From an uncultured Bacteroidales bacterium (GTDB lineage: Bacteria > Bacteroidota > Bacteroidia > Bacteroidales > Bacteroidaceae): a DNA stretch of 64,000 nt. Shown here piece after piece: positions 19,401 through 27,300 of the stretch. Location of the stretch: positions 212,720 through 276,719 of the forward strand of contig CADCHQ010000004.1 in the NCBI GenBank assembly GCA_902801325.1, written 5' to 3'. The notes below the pieces were generated by a model. The model saw only the letters and a program-made list of their open reading frames with translations, made no database searches and was not told the DNA's origin. Positions within the stretch are counted from its first letter, which is position 1, and each line of letters opens with the position of its first letter. The position numbers and the translations under genes are program-made.

Positions 19401-21030
19401 TGCCCATTGGTACAACATGACCATCCGCAGCAACTACAACGTAGGTATGTCGGAGGATGAACCATACTATCCGCAGGCCATCTATGACGACGAGACACTC
19501 ACCACGCCTGAGTATCAGTGGGCCTTTGGCGGCGATCCCTTCCACGTCATCGTCTACAATCGCTCCACAGGCTTCGACCAGACCCTCACCCTCGAGAACG
19601 AATACGGCCTCATGCGTCCAGGTGAATACCTCTGGGATCTCCTGCCCAACAACGACGGCTTCGTCCTCCGCGAGCCCGGTTCAGCCTACACCTGCCTCAA
19701 TCAGTTTGGTGGAAAGGGTGGTCCGCTGAAGGTTTGGAATGACGGCAACAGTCCTAAGGACGACGGTTCCACCTTCCGTGTTTACGAGGCACTGGGCGAA
19801 CTGCTCACCATCATTGCCGACGACAAGACGATGGTCTATGGCGATCCCCTGCCCAAGTTCACTTATACCACCACTGGTGCCGACATCCTTGGCACACCCA
19901 GCATCTACACGACGGCAACCTCCAAGTCGCCCGTTGGTACCTATCCCATCTATGTCGATCAAGGTACTGTCCAGAATCCACGCATGACCTTCGTCGCAGG
20001 TACACTCACCATTACAAAGGCACCTTTGACCGTAGGAGTTGAAGACGCCACGGGAGTTGAGGGTAGTGCAATACCCACCTTCACGCTCACCTATGACGGA
20101 TTCCGCAATGGCGATACGCCTGAGTCTGCCTTCACCACTATGCCAACGGCACGTGTCACGGCCACCACTTCGTCGAAGGCTGGCACCTATCCCATCCGTG
20201 TCAGTGGCGGCGTAGCACCCAATTACGAACTCACCTACGTCGAGGGTACACTCACCCTCACACCACGTCCTTACATCGTTACCTATCAAGCACGATGGAA
20301 CGGTGTAACTGTAGCTACTGCTACCCGCGAGGTGCTTGGTGGCGACCCGCTGCCCGAGGCTCCTGCTGAACTCAGCAATGCCTACATCACCCTCGTGAAG
20401 TCCGGCACAACGCCTTCGACTGTTACGCGTAACGTCACCGTAAGGTACAACGTAGAGTGGGGTGGTCCCTTCCAGTTCTCCACCTCCGAGTCTGATGCCC
20501 ATTGGTACAACATGAACATCCGCAGCGGCTACTTCGTTGGCGTGCAGGATATGGAACCCTATCACCCCTATATTGCCGATAACGATGCACTCGGCACAGC
20601 CCAGTATCATTGGGCATTTGGCGGTAATCCCTACCACGTACTCCTCTACAACCGTTCTACGGGCTTCGAGCAGACACTCTCGCGCGATGGCGACTATGCC
20701 GTCATGCGTTCTGGCGAGTATGCCTGGGATCTCCTGCCTAATGGCGACGGCTTCGTACTGCGCGTGCCTGGCACCGACTATTGCTGCATCAACCAGTATG
20801 GCGGCAACAATGGCGACCTGAAGTTCTGGGACGATGCTGCCAGTCCCACAGACGACGGTTCCACCTTCCGCATCTCCGAGGCCATCACCGACGGCATCAT
20901 TGCCCCTGACGATGCCTCTGCCGAAATCGAAGGCTACTACACCATCAACGGCATCCGCCTCTCCCGTCCCACTCGTGGCATCATCATCGTTCGCTACAAG
21001 GACGGTCGTAGTGTGAAGATAAAGAGGTAA
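16489..21030 (+). CDS. Giant secreted CotH-kinase-family protein with MBG and duplicated beta modules
   Basis: Surface or secreted protein of 1513 aa. The ATG at 16489 precedes a signal peptide (MKTRFLTFILCLFG then SALFA); the TTG at 16447 lies next to the promoter and is rejected. Order: ricin-like beta domain (about 22-165), Asp/Pro linker (PDPGIDPGVDPVDP), CotH domain (about 365-735) with IRGRGNSSWGW, KKPYRLKF, GSYNFTEKIG and GPVWDLDWCFG, the atypical protein-kinase signature, a ricin-like region (about 755-880), a first beta module (about 959-1101), two MBG repeats (VYGDPLPKFTYTT... GTLTIT; about 1108-1260) and a second copy of the beta module (about 1323-1464; both contain DAHWYNM and DDGSTFR). 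The T9SS-like tail is GYYTINGIRLSRP then SVKIKR. Substrate unknown; CotH kinases of other bacteria phosphorylate proteins. Confidence 0.88.
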   Translation: MKTRFLTFILCLFGCLSALFADAPIADGVYYIANATTEGYLGLGAYHDADPYIYYVTDGQAKTEDAYWVVTNTRSGYTFRNEASQEYLIFTYDREDQYYKYMTISPDHADGAEYWNIVDNGDGTYCIQSLYDENYYWNLRGGTNMMGAYAGGSRNWNEMMVFHKKGDEPDPGIDPGVDPVDPATPFSFPSALHVTLADGRIEAYPLEYVTSYTQQNGQLVISTNIGKTFTYDLSQVVSTSEERPTDFPTFESFKFNNKFNDQLFTDAIGEMVEDTVFVTIAAIGKRLTPSFKVADDGVEVYVDGVLQSSKVSRLRFDKDIYYIVTRPGITMLLPTEDKGDYTMQPYGRAIRVHVDWLTDRADVPRIYINTEDGLPITSKTEYKNAEITIDGRDIFPSMETTAVQIRGRGNSSWGWAKKPYRLKFAEKVKPLGMTKGKSWVLLSNGQRGSLMSNAIGMKAANLMQAAAANHIVPVDVYLNGEYRGSYNFTEKIGFSNNSVDLVDESAAALLELDSYYDEPEGQKFRSQPYGLPINIKEPEFAEGTTRLTLETIESNFNSFLTALYRNQDISRFVDIEQLVRFMMVNEITLNYEFYHPKSTFCYRESFESDTSKYVFGPVWDLDWCFGYERYGNYFVNESTSNYWLDMPAFEVRDFIRDLRFKYAPIDEMYIRLWEEFMQNDLQELKEYCQDYYDFARNSFDSNRQMWGDNTNYEQQAIDAANWLEARTEKIYEDLINGVRPDMPIPTDPIEFANDKLYKISCRRGDLVLNEDHTSIEAGQSRQDAPEEDHLFAIINIAGSNFLYSPVTKQYLNYENNGTWVSELGSAITFDPSKPDGEYLYMMSVQTEWNGTYYFNNNGSHMVINSWDTADAGNRWKIEEAGDFDPTEALALAESSLASVTNQLLFNGKVIASEVIKVPLGAEPPMPSDEWTNSFVSVNTPADLPYSIEEDVVINYEAEWTGPFQFSTSITDAHWYNMTIRSNYNVGMSEDEPYYPQAIYDDETLTTPEYQWAFGGDPFHVIVYNRSTGFDQTLTLENEYGLMRPGEYLWDLLPNNDGFVLREPGSAYTCLNQFGGKGGPLKVWNDGNSPKDDGSTFRVYEALGELLTIIADDKTMVYGDPLPKFTYTTTGADILGTPSIYTTATSKSPVGTYPIYVDQGTVQNPRMTFVAGTLTITKAPLTVGVEDATGVEGSAIPTFTLTYDGFRNGDTPESAFTTMPTARVTATTSSKAGTYPIRVSGGVAPNYELTYVEGTLTLTPRPYIVTYQARWNGVTVATATREVLGGDPLPEAPAELSNAYITLVKSGTTPSTVTRNVTVRYNVEWGGPFQFSTSESDAHWYNMNIRSGYFVGVQDMEPYHPYIADNDALGTAQYHWAFGGNPYHVLLYNRSTGFEQTLSRDGDYAVMRSGEYAWDLLPNGDGFVLRVPGTDYCCINQYGGNNGDLKFWDDAASPTDDGSTFRISEAITDGIIAPDDASAEIEGYYTINGIRLSRPTRGIIIVRYKDGRSVKIKR

Positions 21031-21076
21031 TGCGCGAGCGCTGTGCAAAAGTAGAAATTATAGTGTAAAAAGAAGA

Positions 21077-21106
21077 GAACCGAGAGCCCCATGGGTTTCT
21101 CGGTTC
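21077..21106. terminator. Hairpin downstream of the CotH-family gene
   Basis: GAACCGAGA (21077-21085) pairs with TCTCGGTTC (21098-21106), with further CCC/GGG pairing in the loop. A run of eight T follows at 21118-21125, somewhat distant, so the call is moderate. Confidence 0.55.
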
Positions 21107-21134
21107 ATTCTTATTGCTTTTTTTTACATTCTCT

Positions 21135-21244
21135 GCGTTCTCTGTGCGAGCGAACGCTTGTTCGCCTCGCCTCGTGCCCTTGTTCGCCTCGCCTCGTGCC
21201 CTTGTTCGCCTCGCCTCACGCCTTTGTTCATGGTCGCTCGAACG
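21135..21244. repeat. 22-bp tandem array A (5 units) between convergent genes
   Basis: Units begin at 21135, 21157, 21179, 21201 and 21223, each exactly 22 bp. Units 2 and 3 are identical, unit 4 differs at two positions and the outer units have diverged. The core is CTTGTTCGCCTCGCCTCG; the outer units contain GTTC...CGAAC inverted repeats. The frame CTCG-n4-CTTGTTCG-n3-CG is shared with array C at 48.9 kb. The array lies between the 3' ends of the CotH-family and esterase genes. It is not a CRISPR because there are no spacers. Confidence 0.9.
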
Positions 21245-21348
21245 CAGGTTCGGGGAGCTCTGTATCATTTTGCCACTTTTGCCACATTAAGCACCTTCAA
21301 TAGTCTGACAAGGGACAAAGGGCAAAAAGGGTTCTCTTTTTAAATAAA

Positions 21349-23163
21349 TTATTTTCTCAGCAGTTTTTCCAACGCTTTGCGACGGGCAGACCACGAAGGG
21401 TATGAGGTGGCTTTGAGCGTGCGGACCTTCATTTTGGTGCCGGGAAGGGCTTTCGCCGAAGGGTCGGTGCTGAGGATGCAGGGTAGGGCCTTCCCTTCGG
21501 CAAGGAGTTTGTCAGCGATGGCGTTGGCGCCTCCTACCTTGAACCAACTCTCGGGGGTGTCGTCTGGTCCTGCGACGAGACGGATGAGGACGGCGGGAGT
21601 GCCGACGGGCGGGAGGTACAAAGCAGTGCCGGCATTGAGGTCATAACAGACCGTGCCGTGGGGAATGTCGCCCATCGTGGCAAGGCTGTAGGGATTGGAG
21701 GGATTGTTGCAGACGCTGTGCTTGAAGCCTTTGTCGGGCGAGAGATACATGTTGCTGGGGTCAGCGACCTGTGTACCATCGACGAGGAAACAGTACTGGA
21801 AGACGTCGGTCTGGTGGTCGGTGAGGGTGATGCTCCACACGCCTTCTTCGTCCTTTTGCATAGCGAGCGGACGGGCGTGGAGTTCGGTCTGCAGTTGCAC
21901 TTCGCGAGCTTCGGGTGCTTTCATGCGGAAGGTGACGCCTGTGGCGGTGAACTCGGGCGAAATGATGGGACGCGGGAAGAGGCGAGCCATCACGCCGGGG
22001 GTGAATGCCTGCTCGTTGCCTGTGGCGGGGAGTGCGGGTTGACCGTTCTTCATGGCTTCCTCGGCGGCTTCGGGGTTGAAGAGCAGGGGGAAGGTCTTGG
22101 AGAGGAAGTATTTGGCGTTCATCCAAGTGTGGCCGAATTTGTCGTGAGTGTATTCCTTCACGGAACGGATACCCTGCTTGTCGAGGAACTCCATATAGTC
22201 GCGCGCCGTACTGTAAAGGAAGTCGTCGGTGCCCACACCCAGCCAGAAGAGGTGGAGCCGGCTGTTGGTGGCGTCGGCGTTGTCATAGACGTCGGGCAGA
22301 GTGGTGGAGGTGAACGACGAATAGGAGCAGAGGTAGGAGAACTTGTCGAGGTGGGTGAGTCCGCAGGCCAGTCCCTGATTTCCTCCGCGCGAGAATCCGC
22401 CAATGGCGCGATGGTCGGCATCGTTGATGGTGCGGTAGTGGCTCTCGACGTAGGGCATGAGGTCGCCTATCAGATCGTTGCCGAAGACGTCCATTCCAAA
22501 GTCCATCATCCCCTGCGGAGGAGTGGGCAGCAGTTTGGTGGGATTGCCGTAGGGCAGGACGATGATCATCTCCCGCGCTTTGCCCTCGGCCACCAGATTG
22601 TCGAGGATGTAGTTCATGCGTCCTACCTTATAATAGACTTCCTCGGTGTCGGTGGTTCCGCTGATGAGGTAGAAGACGGGATAGCGCTGCTGATTGCCCT
22701 TGCGGTAATAGGAAGGTGGCAGATAGACGATGGCGTTGTTGGTGCCTTTCAGACTCTGGGAATAGTAGTGGATGTATTCTATCTGGCCGTGAGGTACGTC
22801 CTTGATGTCGTGTGCCAGCGAACCCTCACGGGCAGGAATCTCGAGCAGACTGTTCTTGAAACCTTCGTTGGGGAAATACTGCGGGCAGAGAGGGTCCATC
22901 ACACTCACGCCGTCGACTACGAAGCAGTAGGGGTACATGTCGGGTGCAGCAGGTCCGAGGGTAGCCGTCCACACGCCGTCTGCTCCGCGCTTCATGGGAT
23001 TGCGGCCAGCAAACTGCACGTCGACTTGCACGTCGCGGGCATTCGGGTTGGTATAACGGAAGGTGACTGTACCGTCGGCATTGCTGACGGTGGAGGGCTG
23101 TGCCCAACCAGTGGCGGCACAACAGCTGAGTGCCACGAATGCGGCAAATAGGGATAGTTTCAT
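21349..23163 (-). CDS. CE1-type esterase with a second, truncated esterase module
   Basis: Secreted carbohydrate esterase of the feruloyl/acetyl-xylan esterase D group (PF00756). The start is the ATG at 23163 (MKLSLFAAFVALSCCAATGWAQ signal peptide); the 92 codons upstream in frame are nonsense over the glycosyltransferase 3' end. Residues about 25-105 are an E-set/CBM48-like domain (VTFRYTNPNARDVQV). About 130-375 is the alpha/beta hydrolase, with nucleophile Ser in GGFSRGGNQG and His in DKFGHTWMNAKY. A second E-set follows (about 405-490, VTFRMKAPEAREVQL), then a short stretch (PHGTVCYDLNAGTALYLPP ... SWFKVGGANAIADKLLAEGKA) homologous to the first 80 residues of the esterase domain, with no nucleophile. 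The second module is thus a vestigial duplicate. 604 aa. Confidence 0.85.
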   Translation of the reverse strand: MKLSLFAAFVALSCCAATGWAQPSTVSNADGTVTFRYTNPNARDVQVDVQFAGRNPMKRGADGVWTATLGPAAPDMYPYCFVVDGVSVMDPLCPQYFPNEGFKNSLLEIPAREGSLAHDIKDVPHGQIEYIHYYSQSLKGTNNAIVYLPPSYYRKGNQQRYPVFYLISGTTDTEEVYYKVGRMNYILDNLVAEGKAREMIIVLPYGNPTKLLPTPPQGMMDFGMDVFGNDLIGDLMPYVESHYRTINDADHRAIGGFSRGGNQGLACGLTHLDKFSYLCSYSSFTSTTLPDVYDNADATNSRLHLFWLGVGTDDFLYSTARDYMEFLDKQGIRSVKEYTHDKFGHTWMNAKYFLSKTFPLLFNPEAAEEAMKNGQPALPATGNEQAFTPGVMARLFPRPIISPEFTATGVTFRMKAPEAREVQLQTELHARPLAMQKDEEGVWSITLTDHQTDVFQYCFLVDGTQVADPSNMYLSPDKGFKHSVCNNPSNPYSLATMGDIPHGTVCYDLNAGTALYLPPVGTPAVLIRLVAGPDDTPESWFKVGGANAIADKLLAEGKALPCILSTDPSAKALPGTKMKVRTLKATSYPSWSARRKALEKLLRK

Positions 23164-23176
23164 CTTATGGTGTGTT

Positions 23177-24310
23177 TTATTTGCTCCAAACTTCGAGGTA
23201 TTGCCGGGCAACGCGTACGGGATCGTGGTGACGACGGACATATTCGACGCTGTCACGCGAGAGTTGTTCGAGGGCTTCGGGATGAAGGAGGAGACGCTGT
23301 TCGATCTGCTGGAAGACGTCGTCCTCGGTGGGTTGCACGTTGATGATGGGGTGCAACTCCGTTTCGCCAAGCAAGGCGTAGTGTTCGGGTTCGCCTCCGC
23401 TAACGACGACGAGGCCTTGGGACATCGCCTGCAGGGCATTCATGGCGGGCGTGTAGGAGTAGAGTTGGTCGAGCAGAACGTCGCTGTGGTTCATCATCTC
23501 GCAGTACTGCTCGAAGGGTACGTTCTCGGCAATCACTATCTCCATGCGGTCTGGATATTTCTCCTTCAGTCGCTCGAGGGCGCGCAGCATGATGTCGGTT
23601 CCTTTGTAGGCTGAGCGGGTACGCTGTAGGCCGATGAAGAAATGGAGAACCCTCTCTGACTCTCTCTCGTAGGGAGAGATCTTTTTCTGATAGCCCTGAT
23701 TATTCGGATCATCCTGCGAATTCCGATTAATCGGGAAGGGAATGAAATGTAGCTTCCCTTGATAGCGGGGCTGACAGCAGCGGTAGTTCTCGTATAGGCT
23801 AGCGATGATGCCGTCGCAGTCGTTGGCAACGTAGTCGAAGAGTACGCCCTTGGGACCTAGAAGCCAGTCGGCCTCCATCTGACGGGTGTCGACGTTGTCG
23901 CGACGCTGTCCGAAGAGGTAGAAGTCGCTGTAGCGGAAAGTGTCGGGCTTCAGTCCTTCTTCCACCCAGGGTTTGTCGATGCCGAAAGAACCGAGGAAGA
24001 GGCGTCCGTTCTGCTTGCGCAATCTTTTGTAGTAGGGGAGGATGCGTTCTGCTCGCAAGTCGAGGAAGACGGGGTTGATGAGTTGCACCACGTCGTAGCC
24101 TTTGAGTCGAGGCCACAGGCATTTCGCCTGCAGAACATAGCGCAGGGTGTCCCATTTTCCCAGCGAGCGCCGGCGCAGGTCGATGTCGCGCCGATAACCT
24201 TTCCAATGGTCACCGTCGCTTACCACCGTCACCTCGTGTCCTAAGGCTCGCAAGCCTTCGGCCAGTGTCCAGTGGACGTTACTGTATTCACCGACGAGTA
24301 ATATTCTCAT
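23177..24310 (-). CDS. Glycosyltransferase family 4-like (GT-B)
   Basis: Cytoplasmic GT-B sugar transferase, probably for cell-surface glycan. The start is ATG 24310 (MRILLVGEYSNVHWTLAEGLRALGHEVTVVSDG), the usual GT-B N-terminal strand with Gly-rich acceptor loop; the GTG four codons upstream is less likely. The C-terminal half has FFIGLQRTRSAYKGTDIMLRALERL and NALQAMSQGLVVVSGGEPEHYALLGE, the donor-nucleotide region with its acidic residue. 377 aa. Oddity: residues about 195-225 (RNSQDDPNNQGYQKK, ISPYERESERV) are encoded by palindrome-rich DNA including CCGATTAATCGG (23723-23734) and ctctctcgtagggagag, which resembles an insertion of an intergenic module between two domains. It starts 65 bp beyond the GH128-like stop, and the CE1 gene follows it after 13 bp. 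Confidence 0.85.
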   Translation of the reverse strand: MRILLVGEYSNVHWTLAEGLRALGHEVTVVSDGDHWKGYRRDIDLRRRSLGKWDTLRYVLQAKCLWPRLKGYDVVQLINPVFLDLRAERILPYYKRLRKQNGRLFLGSFGIDKPWVEEGLKPDTFRYSDFYLFGQRRDNVDTRQMEADWLLGPKGVLFDYVANDCDGIIASLYENYRCCQPRYQGKLHFIPFPINRNSQDDPNNQGYQKKISPYERESERVLHFFIGLQRTRSAYKGTDIMLRALERLKEKYPDRMEIVIAENVPFEQYCEMMNHSDVLLDQLYSYTPAMNALQAMSQGLVVVSGGEPEHYALLGETELHPIINVQPTEDDVFQQIEQRLLLHPEALEQLSRDSVEYVRRHHDPVRVARQYLEVWSK

Positions 24311-24375
24311 ATGAAACCTCACCCAGCCTTGACCTCCACTCGCGACGGAGGGCTGGTTGGGGGGAGAGTCTTCTT

Positions 24376-27300
24376 TTATTTAATCACCTTCTTCCCACCT
24401 TTGATATACACTCCCTTCTTCGTCATCCTGCTGACTTTCCGTCCACTCAAATCAAAGATATCATTCTTAATTCTTAATTCTTCATTCTTAATTTGAATTA
24501 AGCCATCGGGCAGCGGTTCGACGTACTGCCACAGGAGGCCGAAGTTATCGGCACTCCACCAACCACTGCCAGGGATGTCCGCCTTCATGGTCAGACGCAG
24601 GGTGTCGCCCGGACGAACGGTGATGTAAGGTGTCTCGGCCAATTGCCAACCATTCTGATAAGGACTGCCTGCGGCAGAGGTGTTACCAGTGGGCTTAATG
24701 GTGATGGTGACTTCGCCCTCGTTCTCAGGTTTAGGACTGACGACGGTGGCGGTGAGGGAGATGTTGGCGGCGTCGTTGCCACGCAGGAGGGCAGTTGCTG
24801 CATATCGGCCTTCGGGCAGATAGGGGATGTCCTGCGTCATCGTGCTCGTGTAGGCGCTTCCCTTCCACAGATTCCAATAGGCGTTGGACGACTGTCCGTC
24901 ACTGGCTTCTCCCGTGTTCGTGCCGTTGTTCGTCACCGTCCAAGCATAAGTGTCTTCACGTTGGCAAGCGGGATTGATGACATAGGCCGAAGCATCACTT
25001 TCGTCCTTGAAGAAATGTGTGCGGGCAAACTCTTCTGCTTGCTGGCGTGCAGTCATGTACTGGCGGTGACTGTCATCGTCGAGGTCGCCCGTACGGATGA
25101 GTTTGAACTCGTCGCCACCTGCCCAACGGGCACTCATCTCACCCAGGTTCTTGATGCCGATGCGCATCTTGCCCCCCAGCACCACGATGCCGGGAATGGT
25201 GAGACGCTTGTTGTAGTCTATTTCGTGGTCTTCGGTCACAGGTGCCAGATACTGCACGGTGTCGGCTTGTGCGTAAAGCACTACAGCGCCGTTGACCTTC
25301 GCGCCAGAGACGTTGTCGGTGGTGTTGAAGACGGCGGCAGAGAGTTCGTAGACGCCGCGAGGCAGGTCGTTGATGTCCTGATAGTAGTCGAACTGCGTCC
25401 CCTCGGCTGTGGAGCTCCACACTTCGAGGTAGGTGTCGCCTGTGGCCTTCGTATAGCCTGCATAAGCACTCTTCTGCAACGTCCAGCCTTCTACGGCCGA
25501 CTTGCTGTCGGTCTGTATGTTGGGATTCACAACATAGCCCGTGGTGGCATCGAGGCTATACACCTCATCGCCTTGTGTGCGACGCACATAGACGCGCAGC
25601 TGGACTCCGTCGCCTCCTATCTCGGAAAGCGGGAAGGAGTAGGTGAGTTCGTCGTTGTCGAAGAGATAGCGCTGGGTCTCCGTGTAGTAGTTCTCCCACT
25701 GACCCGTCGCCTCGTTGAAGCGCTGCAGGATGAGCACGTCGGTAAGGTCGCCGTTGGGATTGTTGATGGTGACGGCAAGTGTCTCGTCGACATCATTGAT
25801 GACGGTCTTCAGGGTGGGAGTCTTGATGGATGGTGTCCACCAGACAGGCGTGAACTGCACCTTTGCATTATAGGCGAAATCGGACTTCGCGTCGCGATAG
25901 ACCTTGCCTGCAGGCAGCACGTTGCCATCGTCCCAGCTGATCAAGGCACGATAGTAGGTGTCCCAGTTGTAGATGGCGTAGCGCTCCACGAAGGAACAGG
26001 TGTCGAGCATGTGCTGAATCTCCTTGATGGCCTTGCGTTGCTTTTCTAGTTTCTCGTTGTATCCGCTTGGCCAACTCTCTGTGGTCCACGAGGCACCGTT
26101 GTTCCACTCCGTTATCCAGATGGGGCGTTTCGTGTTGTTGTAGATGCTCTTTAGTTGGTTGTACCAGGCTTGTGCGTTGGCGGCCTCGTTGGTTCCCCAA
26201 TAGGAGTGGATGGCCACAAAGTCGCAACGGTAAGCCATATCGTTGCAGTGTCCGATGTATTCCTTCAGCCAAGATGCGTCGGTGGGCGCAGGGCTACCGA
26301 TGCGCATACCCGTCTCCTGGAAGTCGGGCGTCTTGGTGCAGGATGTCCAGGGGGAGATGACGCCTCCGCACGAACACTTGTCGCTGGTGTGCTGTTCGCT
26401 GTGCTCAGGCTCGTTGAACGAGAGGCAAGCCGTAGCATCCGTCTGACCGGCTATCTGTGAGATAGAAGGCCAGTTGAGGTGCTGACGAATGGGGATGTAT
26501 TCGGTGTCGTAGGTCGATGCGCGATCGGCGCTCCAGGTGTAGAACCAAGTGGCGCGAACCTTCTTGCACTCGGTGGCGATGCTGCTGTTGGAGGTGGTGC
26601 TGCACCAGCCTTTCTTGCTCACGTACTGCCACTTCTTGATGGTGATGCTGGAGATGCGTCCGTAGAGGGCTTTCGGCAGGATGGGAACCTCTATGTCCTG
26701 ATGGTCGGCCACATAGACACGGCTGTAACCGCTTCCCGATGTGCCGCTGGCGACGGTGGCCATATAGCCCCGCTTCAGGCGGAACGAACGTATGCGGTTG
26801 GCATTCTTGCTCATGTTTTTGTGCATACCCACACCATATTTCATTTCCTCGCCCGTGTACTGTTCGCCGTCATAGCCCACGAACACCTTCTCCGTAGTGG
26901 AGTAGGGCATTACGAGGGCACCGTTGAGGTAGATGGCCACGCGGCAGTTGGTGCCGTTGCTGGCGGTGCGTCCGTTGATCTTTATCTGCGACAGGTATTT
27001 GCTGATGACGTCGGAAGGCAAAGTATTGTCGAAGATGAGCCACGCTTGGTCGCTCGCCAGGTTGATGTTGCACTTGGTGAGGGGAGCCGACTCGGAGATG
27101 ATGTGGAAGTCGATTTGTCCCTCCAACTTCAGGGTGGTGTTACTGAGCGATACCACCGTGCGAGTGTTGTTGCCGTACTTGTCGACGGTGATCTGCCCGC
27201 TTGTGGTTACGGCTTTCGTCTCACTCAGCAACTCGGGCAGACCGCTTCCCATGCGACTCTTGCGAATGATGGTCCATTCGGCTTCTGTGCCTTGTGCCGT

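Noticed and set aside
19681..21048. 455-codon antisense ORF over the CotH-family gene
   Set aside because: Composition reflects the codon bias of the opposite strand; the sense strand has clear MBG and repeat domains.
21135..21244. CRISPR array
   Set aside because: The 22-bp units are directly adjacent with no spacers, and no cas gene is present.
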